Positions 7,671-19,645 of a DNA stretch of 32,404 bases are shown here, in pieces. The position numbers and the translations under genes were made by a program. The notes under the pieces were generated by a model. The model saw only the letters and a list, made by a program, of their open reading frames with translations. It made no database searches and was not told the origin of the DNA. This stretch comes from Porticoccaceae bacterium (GTDB taxonomy: Bacteria > Pseudomonadota > Gammaproteobacteria > Pseudomonadales > Porticoccaceae): assembly GCA_024639885.1 (NCBI GenBank), contig JAHEGD010000023.1, forward strand, positions 1-32,404, written 5' to 3'. How positions within the stretch are numbered: position 1 is the first letter of the stretch; each line of letters begins with the position of its first letter.

Positions 7671-8077
7671 GCGCCGCTCTGGTTGAACTCACGCACCGCA
7701 CGGAGCAGGCGTCGGCAGGTCACTTGGCCGACCAAAATGCCGTTATCAACCACCGGCATCCGGCGTCGGCTGTTGCGCAACATCAACTCGGCAACATTGA
7801 CCACATCGGCGTGGCGCTGGACCACGTCCACCTCTGTGGTCATATAGTCGGCGACCGTGCCGAGATTGCAGACATCGTTGTAGGTGCAGCTGAGAATGGT
7901 CTGCAGGCAGTCCATCTCGGAGAGCACACCGAGCAAGCGGCGCTCGCCGTCGACGACACAGAGCCCAGAGATCCCCTCGCGGAGAATAATATCCATCGCT
8001 TTAAACAGCGAGTCGCCCGGCGCCACGGTCTCCGGGTCGGGCTGCATATAGTGTTGCAGGTCTACTGACTTCAGCAT
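7667..8077 (-). CDS. Two-CBS-domain protein
   Basis: A 136-residue cytoplasmic protein made of a CBS pair: CBS1 about residues 8-65 (VAPGDSLFKAMDIILREGIS, then LCVVDGERRLLGVLSE) and CBS2 about 74-132 (VADYMTTEVDVVQRHADVV, then MPVVDNGILVGQVT). CBS pairs bind adenine nucleotides or similar ligands and usually regulate another protein; no effector domain is attached here. An AGGAG-type site precedes the ATG (CTCCT at 8084-8088 on the plus strand). It lies downstream of purA in the same direction with a 74-base gap, so it may be co-transcribed. A role as a nucleotide sensor would fit that position but is inference. Confidence 0.85.
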   Translation of the reverse strand: MLKSVDLQHYMQPDPETVAPGDSLFKAMDIILREGISGLCVVDGERRLLGVLSEMDCLQTILSCTYNDVCNLGTVADYMTTEVDVVQRHADVVNVAELMLRNSRRRMPVVDNGILVGQVTCRRLLRAVREFNQSGA

Positions 8078-8151
8078 AAGGCGCTCCTAGTGATTTAGCC
8101 GGTAGGGCTAATATCGCCGAAAACAGCGCCGCTGACTAGTGACTGGGACGG

Positions 8152-10676
<2,525 letters not shown>

Positions 10677-10703
10677 AGCCTACCCCTTTTGTCTTGTCGC
10701 CGC

Positions 10704-10904
10704 TCAGCCGGCCAAACCGGCGGCGAGGGCCAACAGCAGTAAACCCGCGCCGACACCGGCAGCGCCAGCCCAGCGGATCTGGCGCGGCGACGCCAGCTCA
10801 AAGCGGCGCAGCGCAGCGCGCCAGCGCGCCGGGGCGAGCAGTGGCATCAGCCCCTCGAGTACCAGCAGCAGCGCCAGCGCGCGTAAAATGTCCAACCAAC
10901 TCAT
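10704..10904 (-). CDS. DUF2065 family small membrane protein
   Basis: A 66-residue protein beginning MSWLDILRALALLLVLEGL, with two membrane segments (about 5-20 and 45-63) joined by a basic loop RWRAALRRF. Length, the EGLMPLL motif and the position between hflC and hisZ all match DUF2065, a conserved proteobacterial protein of unknown function. The ATG at 10904 is preferred over an upstream start at 10943, because the longer version would run into the hairpin and T-tract of the leader. The family's repeated placement beside hflKC suggests, but does not show, a membrane-quality-control link. Confidence 0.82.
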   Translation of the reverse strand: MSWLDILRALALLLVLEGLMPLLAPARWRAALRRFELASPRQIRWAGAAGVGAGLLLLALAAGLAG

Positions 10905-10944
10905 CACAACCCGCTCATTTGGCACGGCCACGGCCGCCACCACA

Positions 10945-10965
10945 TAAAAAACCGGGCAGTCCCGG
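10945..10965 (-). terminator. Short intrinsic-terminator-like hairpin in the DUF2065 leader
   Basis: On the minus strand CCGGG-ACTG-CCCGG (10965-10952) is followed by seven T (10951-10945). The stem is only 5 bp but all G:C. It lies about 40 bases before the DUF2065 start and only a couple of bases after the predicted transcript start of the promoter at 10974-11003. It may stop residual read-through from hflC, or act as a 5' hairpin or attenuator. Confidence 0.55.
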
Positions 10966-10973
10966 CGCCCTGC

Positions 10974-11003
10974 ATTTTAACAAACTAACCGCGCCAGTGG
11001 CAG
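10974..11003 (-). promoter_or_regulatory. Candidate promoter for DUF2065-hisZ-purA
   Basis: On the minus strand CTGCCA (11003-10998, 4/6) and TAAAAT (10979-10974, 5/6) are 18 bases apart. The predicted start is near 10967. It lies between the strong terminator after hflC and the short hairpin of the leader, where a new promoter is needed if the first terminator works. Confidence 0.5.
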
Positions 11004-11034
11004 CGCTTTTTCTCGGCGGGCCGCACCGGCCTGC

Positions 11035-11062
11035 AAAAAAAACGGGGCCCACTGGGCCCCGT
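11035..11062 (-). terminator. Strong intrinsic terminator after hflC
   Basis: On the minus strand ACGGGGCCC (11062-11054) pairs with GGGCCCCGT (11050-11042) around a 3-base loop. The T-run that follows is eight bases long (11042-11035 as A on the plus strand). The stop of hflC is 40 bases upstream. This is the clearest terminator in the window and ends the hflX-hflK-hflC transcript. Confidence 0.88.
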
Positions 11063-11101
11063 TGAGTCACTTGCCGGCCGGCTCTACGCCGCCGGCCGCG
11101 G

Positions 11102-11971
11102 CTACTTGCCGCTCTGGTTATTGAGGTAGCGGAAGAAGTCGCTGTCCGGCTCGAGCAACATCACGTCGCCCTTGTTGGCAAACGCCGCCTTGTACGCGGT
11201 CAAGCTGCGCATAAACGAGTAGAACTCGCTGTCCTTCTGGTAGGCCGCCGAGTAAATTCGGGCGGCATCGGCGTCGCCGTCACCGCGGGTCTGCTCGGCG
11301 TCGCGGTAGGCGTTGGCGAGCTCAATAGTGCGCTCGCGGTCGGCCGCTGCGCGGATCACCTCGGCCTTCTCTTTACCAGTCGAGCGCAGCTCGCGTGCCT
11401 CTTTCTCGCGCTCAGCGGTCATCCGGCGGTAGACCTGGCTGCTCACCTCATCGGGCAGGTCGATACGCTTGACGCGGACATCGACCACCTCGATACCGAG
11501 GCTTTCGAGCACCGTGGCGTTGAGCTCGTCGGTAAGGCTGCGCATCAGCGCATCGCGCTCACCCGAGACCACCTCGCGCAGTGTGCGCGAACCAAACTCG
11601 TTGCGCAGGCCGTTGTTGACGCGGTTGGCGAGACGGCTGTTGGCGACAGACTCAACGCCGCCGGTCGCCTTGTAGTAGGCCTCGACATTGGCGATCCGCC
11701 ACTTGGCGTAGGAGTCGACAATCAGCCGTTTCTTCTCGATGGTGAAGAAGCTCGCTGCGGTCGCGTCGAGGGTCAACACCCGCGCATCGAAGATCTTCAC
11801 CTGGTCGGCAAACGGCAGCTTGTAGTGCAGGCCGGGCTGGATATCCGCCTCGATCAGTCGGCCGAACCGCAGCTTGACGCCGCGCTCGGTTTCGCTCACT
11901 ACAAACAGCGAGCTGGAGGCGATCAACGCCACCGCAACCAGCGCGATGACTACCTTAACTAAACCATTCAT
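11102..11971 (-). CDS. hflC: HflC, modulator of FtsH protease
   Basis: A 289-residue SPFH/prohibitin-family membrane protein. One N-terminal membrane segment (about residues 5-25) is followed by the SPFH domain (VVSETERGVKLRFGRLIE) and a long, charged, coiled-coil-like region (about 170-240, RMTAEREKEARELRSTG). With HflK it forms the large periplasmic cage that surrounds FtsH and controls access of membrane substrates. The ATG overlaps the stop of hflK (ATGA), the usual coupled arrangement. It is followed by a strong terminator. Confidence 0.96.
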   Translation of the reverse strand: MNGLVKVVIALVAVALIASSSLFVVSETERGVKLRFGRLIEADIQPGLHYKLPFADQVKIFDARVLTLDATAASFFTIEKKRLIVDSYAKWRIANVEAYYKATGGVESVANSRLANRVNNGLRNEFGSRTLREVVSGERDALMRSLTDELNATVLESLGIEVVDVRVKRIDLPDEVSSQVYRRMTAEREKEARELRSTGKEKAEVIRAAADRERTIELANAYRDAEQTRGDGDADAARIYSAAYQKDSEFYSFMRSLTAYKAAFANKGDVMLLEPDSDFFRYLNNQSGK

Positions 11972-13122
11972 CGTCGTCTCTCCTCACGGCTGCGATCGGC
12001 GGCCTCTTGCAGCCGCTGGATCACTTGGTTGGTTATCTCGTCAACCATCTGGCTGTTGCCCTCGCTGTTGAGCGCCGCCGGGTTGCCGGCACCGCTCTGC
12101 TTAACCAGCTGATCGAGCGGCAGGTAGAGCAGGTTGTTGCCGCCCTCTTGGTCGACCAGTATCTTCGAGCTGTTGGTCATCACCTCTTCGAGCGCATCCA
12201 GATAGAGCCGCTGGCGGGTCACTTCGGGCGCTTTTTTGTACTCGGCAAGCAGCTTCTCAAAGCGGTGTGCTTCACCCTCGGCCTTGCTGACCACTTGCGA
12301 CTTGTAGGCCTCGGACTCTTCGCGGAGCCGCTGCGCCTGGCCGCGCGCCTCGGGGATAATACCGTTGCTGTAGGCCTGCGCCTCGTTGACTAGCCGCTCG
12401 AGATCTTCGCGGGCGCGGATCACGTCATCGTAGGCCGCCTTGACCGCCGATGGCGGGCGCGCCTCTTCAATGTTGATCTTGACCACATTGATACCGCCGC
12501 CATAGATATTGAGATACTCCTGGAGGCGCTCTTTGGTGCTCACCGCAACCTGTTCACGGCCGACCGAGATCACATCGTCGAGCGTTGAGCCGCCGACCAC
12601 ATGGCGCAGCGCCGAGTCGGTGGCGTGCTGCAGGCTGACCTCTGGATCGCGCACGTTAAGCACAAAATCTCGGGCGTTAGAGATGTTGTACTGAACGTTA
12701 AGCGTCAACTCAACGATGTTCTCATCTTTGGTCAGCATCAAGCCGCGCGCCGGGTACTGGCGCTCTTCGGTGACCCGCACCACGGTGACGCGGTCGATCA
12801 ACGGCGGGTTCCACTGCAGGCCGGAGCCGACCGTCTCGTGGAATTTACCCAGCCGCAGCACTACCGCTTGCTCTTTCTCATCGACCTGATACCAGCCGGC
12901 CAGACCCCACAACACCAGCGCCACCAGCAGTACGATCGGCAGCAGCGCGCGCGCCGCCGGGCCGTTGCCACCGGTGCTGGCGTCGCCGCCCTTGCCGATA
13001 CCGCCGAGCTTGCCGAGCCACTTGTTGAGCAGCTCGTCGAGATCCGGCGGCCCCTGATTACTATTATTGTTGCGGTTGCCGCCCCATGGGTCTTTACCGC
13101 CACCCGGTTCGTTCCACGCCAT
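11968..13122 (-). CDS. hflK: HflK, modulator of FtsH protease
   Basis: A 384-residue SPFH-family partner of HflC. The N-terminus is a Gly/Asn-rich cytoplasmic tail (GGGKDPWGGNRNNNSNQG), as in other HflK proteins. Next come one membrane segment (about residues 58-77) and the SPFH domain starting YQVDEKEQAVVLRLGKF. A helical region rich in Glu/Arg follows (about 240-310), and the C-terminus is basic. Length and order fit the family. It follows hflX after 139 bases that contain two hairpins, so part of its expression may come from a separate promoter. Confidence 0.96.
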   Translation of the reverse strand: MAWNEPGGGKDPWGGNRNNNSNQGPPDLDELLNKWLGKLGGIGKGGDASTGGNGPAARALLPIVLLVALVLWGLAGWYQVDEKEQAVVLRLGKFHETVGSGLQWNPPLIDRVTVVRVTEERQYPARGLMLTKDENIVELTLNVQYNISNARDFVLNVRDPEVSLQHATDSALRHVVGGSTLDDVISVGREQVAVSTKERLQEYLNIYGGGINVVKINIEEARPPSAVKAAYDDVIRAREDLERLVNEAQAYSNGIIPEARGQAQRLREESEAYKSQVVSKAEGEAHRFEKLLAEYKKAPEVTRQRLYLDALEEVMTNSSKILVDQEGGNNLLYLPLDQLVKQSGAGNPAALNSEGNSQMVDEITNQVIQRLQEAADRSREERRR

Positions 13123-13142
13123 AACCTACTCCGTTGTCTAAT

Positions 13143-13184
13143 TGCCGCTGCGCGGCAGACTGTTTAGCGCGGCCATGGCCGCGC
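13143..13184. other. Two hairpins in the hflX-hflK gap
   Basis: TGCCGC (13143-13148) pairs with GCGGCA (13152-13157). GCGCGGCCATGGCCGCGC (13167-13184) is a perfect 18-base palindrome. No T-run follows either one. A -10-like TATAAG lies just upstream on the minus strand (about 13202-13207) but lacks a good -35. They could mark an RNA processing or stability site between hflX and hflK, or a regulator binding site. The remaining bases of the 13123-13261 gap show nothing else. Confidence 0.45.
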
Positions 13185-13261
13185 GCGATTACTCAAAAAC
13201 CTTATAAAAACCGCGGGTTAAGCGCCATAACTGGCCCCTAAAAGCGAGTTTGAACTATACC

Positions 13262-14563
13262 TTACAATGGCGCCAAATCGGTCAAATTCAACCCGCTGCC
13301 GTGCAAAATGCGCTGCAGATCTGGCTCTGGCAGCTCGATCTCCAGCGCCAGCGTGCCGCTTCCGGTGTCGCTGAGCTGCTCGCTGCGCACCGCCTGCTGG
13401 CGGTAGAGCGCCGCCCGCAATGCACCGTGCTGTGGTTCGAGCAGCAGCCGGCCACGGATCAGGCCGCCCGGCAGCCGCTCGGCGACCGCTTGCTGGAGCA
13501 GCTCCAAGCCGAGCCCGGCCTGCGCCGAGATCCACACCGCCTGCGGCACCCCGTGCTCGTCGCGGTCGATGCGCGGCAGCGGCTCATCGAGCAGATCGAT
13601 CTTATTGTAGACAGTCAGCAGCGGCAGCTGGTCGGCGCCGATTTCGGTCAATACCTCGGCGACCCGCTGCATGTTAGTGGCACGCTCCGGTGCCGCGGCA
13701 TCGACAATATGCAGCAATAGCGTCGCGCTGGCCGCCTCTTCCAAGGTGGCCCGAAAGGCGTCGACCAAGCGGTGCGGCAGGTGGCTGATAAAGCCGACCG
13801 TGTCGGCCATGATCACCTCGCCTTGACCGGGAATCACCACCTTACGCATAGTCGGGTCAAGGGTCGCAAACAGCTGGTCGGCGGCGTAGACCTCGGCATC
13901 GGTGAGGTGGTTAAACAGCGTCGACTTGCCGGCGTTGGTATAGCCGACCAGCGACACCGTGGCAGTCTCGGTGCGGCTGCGCGAGCGGCGCCCCTGGTCG
14001 CGCTGCACCCGCACCTTCGCCAGCCGCTGCTGGATCGCCTTGATGCGCGCGCGCACCATGCGCCGGTCCGACTCCAACTGGGTCTCACCCGGGCCGCGCA
14101 TACCGATACCGCCCTTCTGGCGCTCCAAGTGCGTCCAGCCGCGCACCAACCGGCTGGAGAGGTGCTGCAGCTGGGCAAGCTCGACCTGCAGCTTGCCCTC
14201 GTGGGTGCGGGCGCGCTGGGCAAAGATATCCAAGATCAGACCGGTGCGATCGATGACCCGACAGCATAGCTCTTTTTCGAGGTTGCGCTCCTGGCTCGGC
14301 GACAGCGTGTGGTTAAAAATCACCAGCTCGGCGCTGTTGGCGGCGACCGCGCTCTTGAGCTCATCGAGCTTGCCGGTGCCGATAAAATATTTGGCGTGCG
14401 GGGTCGCCCGCGAGCCCTCTAACAGCTCGATCGGGTCACCACCGGCCGACAGCACCAGCTCTTCAAACTCGCGCAGGTCCTCTGGCTCGCGCTCGCTGTG
14501 CAGGTTGAGGTGGACCAAGATGGCCCGCTCGCCGCTATCGGGGCGCTCAAAAAACAGCGCCAT
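13262..14563 (-). CDS. hflX: Ribosome-associated GTPase HflX
   Basis: A 433-residue GTPase of the Obg-HflX group. The N-terminal HflX domain (residues about 5-200) includes the coiled-coil stretch after RTHEGKLQVELAQLQHL and the conserved GGIGMRGPGETQLE. The G domain shows G1 GYTNAGKS (207-214), G3 DTVGFISHLPH and G4 NKID. HflX binds the 50S subunit and splits stalled or hibernating 70S ribosomes. The gene lies in its usual place between hfq and hflKC. A terminator separates it from hfq, so some transcription must either read through or start locally. Confidence 0.97.
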   Translation of the reverse strand: MALFFERPDSGERAILVHLNLHSEREPEDLREFEELVLSAGGDPIELLEGSRATPHAKYFIGTGKLDELKSAVAANSAELVIFNHTLSPSQERNLEKELCCRVIDRTGLILDIFAQRARTHEGKLQVELAQLQHLSSRLVRGWTHLERQKGGIGMRGPGETQLESDRRMVRARIKAIQQRLAKVRVQRDQGRRSRSRTETATVSLVGYTNAGKSTLFNHLTDAEVYAADQLFATLDPTMRKVVIPGQGEVIMADTVGFISHLPHRLVDAFRATLEEAASATLLLHIVDAAAPERATNMQRVAEVLTEIGADQLPLLTVYNKIDLLDEPLPRIDRDEHGVPQAVWISAQAGLGLELLQQAVAERLPGGLIRGRLLLEPQHGALRAALYRQQAVRSEQLSDTGSGTLALEIELPEPDLQRILHGSGLNLTDLAPL

Positions 14564-14583
14564 TTAGGCCGCACCCCCAACAC

Positions 14584-14611
14584 AAAAAACGGGCGCCCCT
14601 AGAGACGCCCG
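14584..14611 (-). terminator. Intrinsic terminator between hfq and hflX
   Basis: On the minus strand CGGGCG (14611-14606) pairs with CGCCCG (14595-14590), and six T follow (14589-14584). It starts 28 bases after the hfq stop and lies entirely upstream of the hflX start at 14563. It would end most hfq transcripts, and partial read-through would set hflX below hfq. Confidence 0.75.
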
Positions 14612-14639
14612 GTCTAGCTTGTTACCGACGGTGGCGGGT

Positions 14640-14918
14640 TTAGTGCTGGTCGTCATTAAACTCTTCATCGTCCAGATCGTCGTCGCCAGCCGCTTGCGGG
14701 TTGACCGGCAGGCGCACGGGGCGCGACGGCACCACGGTGGAGATCGCGTGTTTGTAGACCATCTGGCTGACGGTGTTTTTGAGCAGCACCACAAACTGAT
14801 CGAACGACTCGATCTGGCCCTGCAGCTTGATACCGTTGACCAAAAAGATGGAAACCGGCACGCGCTCTTTGCGCAGCTGGTTCAAGAATGGGTCCTGCAA
14901 ATTATGCCCTTTTGACAT
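14640..14918 (-). CDS. hfq: RNA chaperone Hfq
   Basis: A 92-residue protein. The ATG at 14918 is set by AGGAG eight to nine bases upstream and by the invariant start [18 protein letters not shown]; a longer frame to 14993 is a chance extension. The Sm1 motif ([19 protein letters not shown]) and the Sm2 motif ([12 protein letters not shown]) are intact. The C-terminal tail is short and very acidic ([12 protein letters not shown]), the kind thought to promote release of RNA from the ring. Hfq pairs small RNAs with mRNAs. It follows miaA after 121 bases. Confidence 0.98.
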   Translation of the reverse strand: MSKGHNLQDPFLNQLRKERVPVSIFLVNGIKLQGQIESFDQFVVLLKNTVSQMVYKHAISTVVPSRPVRLPVNPQAAGDDDLDDEEFNDDQH

Positions 14919-14993
14919 GGCATTTCTCCTTAGAGTGGTGGCCGCAGCATCGTGCCATAGCGGGAAGGTAAAGCGAACGTACAGTCCAAACAC

Positions 14994-15017
14994 GGCTGTT
15001 CCAAACAGTTGACAGCC
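14994..15017. other. Dyad between miaA and hfq
   Basis: GGCTGT (14994-14999) and ACAGCC (15012-15017) are perfect arms 12 bases apart. A second, overlapping pair CTGTT / AACAG (14996-15008) lies inside. It sits about 75 bases before the hfq start, where an hfq promoter is expected. There is no T-run, and the only nearby -35/-10 pair (TTGGAA, 17 bases, TACGTT) is weak. Confidence 0.4.
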
Positions 15018-15039
15018 AACATAGCAGATATGCCCCTGA

Positions 15040-15987
15040 TCAGAGCGATTTCAAGGCCAACTCGAATATTTCTTCACTACTCAAATAGCGCTCGCCAGCG
15101 TCGACCGTTAACCTCACCCCGCCCGGCCAGCTGCGCAGCCAGGTGAGCTGGCGCTTGGCCAGCTGGCGGGTGGCGGCAATTGCCTGTTCGACCGCTTCGG
15201 CGCGGCTGAGTTCACCGCGGCAGTGCTGCCACAGCTGGCGGTAGCCGGCGGCGCGCAGCGCCGGCAGGTCGCCACTGTCGCGGTAGCGCTGGTAGAGCGC
15301 TGCCACCTCGTCGGCGAAGCCGGCTGCCATCATCGCCGCAAAGCGCTGCTCGATACGGCGGTGCAGCAGCGCGCGGTTGCTCGGCATCAATAGCAGCTGC
15401 TGGGTCTGGTAGTGGCTGGCCACCGCGGCGGCGCGGCTCTGCCGGTGCCAGTGGCTGAGCGGTTGGCCGGTCAGCCGGTAGACCTCAAGCGCCCGCTCGA
15501 TACGCTGGCCGTGGTTGGGGTGAAGCTGCGCCGCGGTGGCCGGGTCGACCGCCGCCAGTTCGGCGTGCAGTGCCGGCCAGCCGAGCTGTGCGGCGCGCTC
15601 GCGCAGTTCAGCGCGCAGCGCTGGGTCGGCGGCCGGCAGCGGCGACAGCCCCTCGAGCAGGGCGCGCGCGTAGAGCATCGAACCGCCGACTACGATCGGC
15701 AGCTTGCCGGCGGCGCTCACCTCGGCAATTGCCGCGCTGGCATCGGCGACAAACTCAGCGACACTGTAGTGGTGGTCCGGCTCACAGATATCGATCAATC
15801 GGTGCGGCCAGCGCACCAGCTCGGCGGCGGTCGGCTTGGCGGCACCGATGTCGAGACCGCGATAGACCTGCGCCGAATCGGCGCTGATCAATTCGCCGTT
15901 GAGCCGGTCGCTGAGCGCCATCGCCAGGGCGGTCTTGCCCGACGCGGTCGGGCCGAGAATAAACAGGAGTGGCGGCTTAGCGGCCAA
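15040..15987 (-). CDS. miaA: tRNA dimethylallyltransferase
   Basis: A 315-residue enzyme that adds dimethylallyl to A37 of tRNAs reading UNN codons. The P-loop GPTASGKT lies at residues 12-19, followed by [18 protein letters not shown] and the [15 protein letters not shown] stretch of the substrate channel. The start is TTG at 15987, one base after the TGA of mutL. No ATG or GTG lies between it and the P-loop, and no clear ribosome binding site is visible, so translation probably depends on mutL. The protein has the usual length. Confidence 0.97.
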   Translation of the reverse strand: MAAKPPLLFILGPTASGKTALAMALSDRLNGELISADSAQVYRGLDIGAAKPTAAELVRWPHRLIDICEPDHHYSVAEFVADASAAIAEVSAAGKLPIVVGGSMLYARALLEGLSPLPAADPALRAELRERAAQLGWPALHAELAAVDPATAAQLHPNHGQRIERALEVYRLTGQPLSHWHRQSRAAAVASHYQTQQLLLMPSNRALLHRRIEQRFAAMMAAGFADEVAALYQRYRDSGDLPALRAAGYRQLWQHCRGELSRAEAVEQAIAATRQLAKRQLTWLRSWPGGVRLTVDAGERYLSSEEIFELALKSL

Positions 15988-15988
15988 C

Positions 15989-17818
<1,830 letters not shown>

Positions 17819-17834
17819 AGACGCTCCTCGCCCC

Positions 17835-19139
17835 TCAACCGGGGGGAATGATCAGTTGCTGGCCGATGCGGATAGCCGAGCCGGCGAGTTGATTGCGCTC
17901 GCGCAGCGCCCGCTGCGAGACGCCGTAGCGGGCCGCCAGCTCTGAAAGCGTGTCACCGCGGGCGACCACGTGGGTACGGATCGCAGCCGGGTCGGCGAGG
18001 TGGCTATCCGGCGGCGGGTGGGCCTGATAGTGGCTGCGCAAGCCGTTAAAGATCGCCTGTGCCATACGCCGCTGGTAGTTGCGGTCGGTCAGCCGGCGCG
18101 CCTCGGTCGGGTTGGAGATAAACCCAGTCTCGATCAGCAGTGACGGCAGATCGGGCGATTTCAAAACGATGAAGGCGGCCTTCTCAACCCGTTTTTTGTG
18201 TAGCCGTGCGACCTTGCCGATCTCTTTGAGCACCAACTCGCCGACCTCACTACTGGTGCGCAGGGTAAAGTCCATCGACAGGCCGAGCAGCGCCTCGGCC
18301 ACTGCGGGTTCTTCAGAGACCAGATGGAGCGAATCGACCCCGCCAATCAGATCGGCGTTGTTCTCCCGCTCAGCTAAAAAGCTGGCAGTCTCGCTGGTGG
18401 CGCCACTGGTTGACAGCGCATAGACCGAAGCGCCATTGGCCTGCGGGTTGGTGAAGGCATCGGCGTGGATTGAGATAAAAAAATCGGCGCGCTGCTTACG
18501 TGCCTTGGCCGACCGCTGGCGCAACGGCAGGAACTGATCACCACGGCGCACCAGATAGCTTTCAAAACCGGGCGCCCGATCGATAATGGCGGCCAATTCG
18601 CGGGCCAGCTCGTAGGTGACCCGCTTCTCTTGGATATTGTGCGGCCCGAGTGCGCCCGGGTCTTTGCCGCCGTGGCCGGCATCGATGGCGATAACGATGT
18701 TGCGGCGCGCGCTGCCGACCACCGCTGCCATGGTTTTATTGACCCGCGCCGCACCCGCCAGATCGACCACTAGGCGTGGCGACAGCCCTGCGCCGGCGGG
18801 TAGCTTAAAGCTGTTGACAGTCAACGCCGCCTGACTCTCCAGCACCAGCCGCAGCCCCGAGCCGCGCGGTGCGGCGCGCACGGCGGTCAGCAGCCCACTG
18901 CGGCTTACCAATTGGGGCAGCTGGGCACTGGCGGCCGGGCTCAATGTGGCGGCGGCGATATCAACTACCACCCGCGCTGGGTTGGTCAGCTGCGACAGCT
19001 GGTAGCTGAGCGGCCGATCGCTCTCGACCACCAACCGCGCACTGTCGCCACTGCTGGAGAAGCGCACTGCCTCGACCACTGCCGCTTGCACCGGCAGCGC
19101 CAGCCACAAGCCGACCAGCATGCCCAGCCAGCGGCTCAT
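17835..19139 (-). CDS. amiB: N-acetylmuramoyl-L-alanine amidase, AmiB type
   Basis: A 434-residue exported cell-wall amidase. The ATG at 19139 overlaps the tsaE stop (ATGA) and gives a signal peptide [19 protein letters not shown]. An AMIN domain (about 22-125) targets it to septal wall. The Amidase_3 zinc domain (about 155-370) contains [16 protein letters not shown] and the [10 protein letters not shown] histidine. A single LysM domain (about 388-432, [19 protein letters not shown]) ends the protein. It cleaves the amide between MurNAc and the stem peptide during daughter-cell separation, normally under EnvC-type control. Position beside tsaE and mutL is classical. Confidence 0.96.
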   Translation of the reverse strand: MSRWLGMLVGLWLALPVQAAVVEAVRFSSSGDSARLVVESDRPLSYQLSQLTNPARVVVDIAAATLSPAASAQLPQLVSRSGLLTAVRAAPRGSGLRLVLESQAALTVNSFKLPAGAGLSPRLVVDLAGAARVNKTMAAVVGSARRNIVIAIDAGHGGKDPGALGPHNIQEKRVTYELARELAAIIDRAPGFESYLVRRGDQFLPLRQRSAKARKQRADFFISIHADAFTNPQANGASVYALSTSGATSETASFLAERENNADLIGGVDSLHLVSEEPAVAEALLGLSMDFTLRTSSEVGELVLKEIGKVARLHKKRVEKAAFIVLKSPDLPSLLIETGFISNPTEARRLTDRNYQRRMAQAIFNGLRSHYQAHPPPDSHLADPAAIRTHVVARGDTLSELAARYGVSQRALRERNQLAGSAIRIGQQLIIPPG

Positions 19140-19642
19140 TGCGGCTGCCCCCAGCTGGCCGCCAGCTCGGCCAGCCACTGCTGGCTAGCGCTGTCGCCGG
19201 CCTGCCACGCCAGCGATCGGCCGGCGCCGTTATCGGTATCACTGAAGGTCACCGTCAATGCCGGCAGTGGTAGCTCACCGCGGCCGCGCTGCGGCCATTC
19301 GATCAGGCAGAGACCGGGCTGCTCGAGATACTCACCAAAGCCGATGTAGTGCAGCTCGGCGGGGTCGGCGAGCCGGTAGAGGTCAAAGTGGTTCACCTGC
19401 CAACTGCCGATCTGGTAGGGCTCTACCAGCGTATAGGTGGGGCTCTTGACCGCACCGCGGTGGCCGAGACCAGTCAGCAGGCCGCGACTAAACGTGGTCT
19501 TGCCGGCCCCTAGGTCACCGTCTAAAAAAATCACCAGCGCCCGGTGGCGGTCGGTCAGCAGTGGCGCCAAACGCTCGCCGCAGCAGCGCCCAAACGCCAC
19601 CATCTGCTCTTCGCCAACTAACGTAAAACGCTCTGCTGCCAT
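19136..19642 (-). CDS. tsaE: tRNA threonylcarbamoyladenosine synthesis ATPase TsaE
   Basis: A 168-residue P-loop ATPase with GDLGAGKT at residues 42-49, SPTYTLVEPY (switch region) and the HFDLYRLADPAEL motif of the YjeE family. It works with TsaB and TsaD to make t6A at position 37 of ANN-decoding tRNAs. It is slightly longer than E. coli TsaE because of a C-terminal extension. It starts three bases after the nnrD stop and overlaps amiB by 4 nt, so the three genes form a tight transcription unit. Confidence 0.96.
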   Translation of the reverse strand: MAAERFTLVGEEQMVAFGRCCGERLAPLLTDRHRALVIFLDGDLGAGKTTFSRGLLTGLGHRGAVKSPTYTLVEPYQIGSWQVNHFDLYRLADPAELHYIGFGEYLEQPGLCLIEWPQRGRGELPLPALTVTFSDTDNGAGRSLAWQAGDSASQQWLAELAASWGQPQ

Positions 19643-19645
19643 CGC

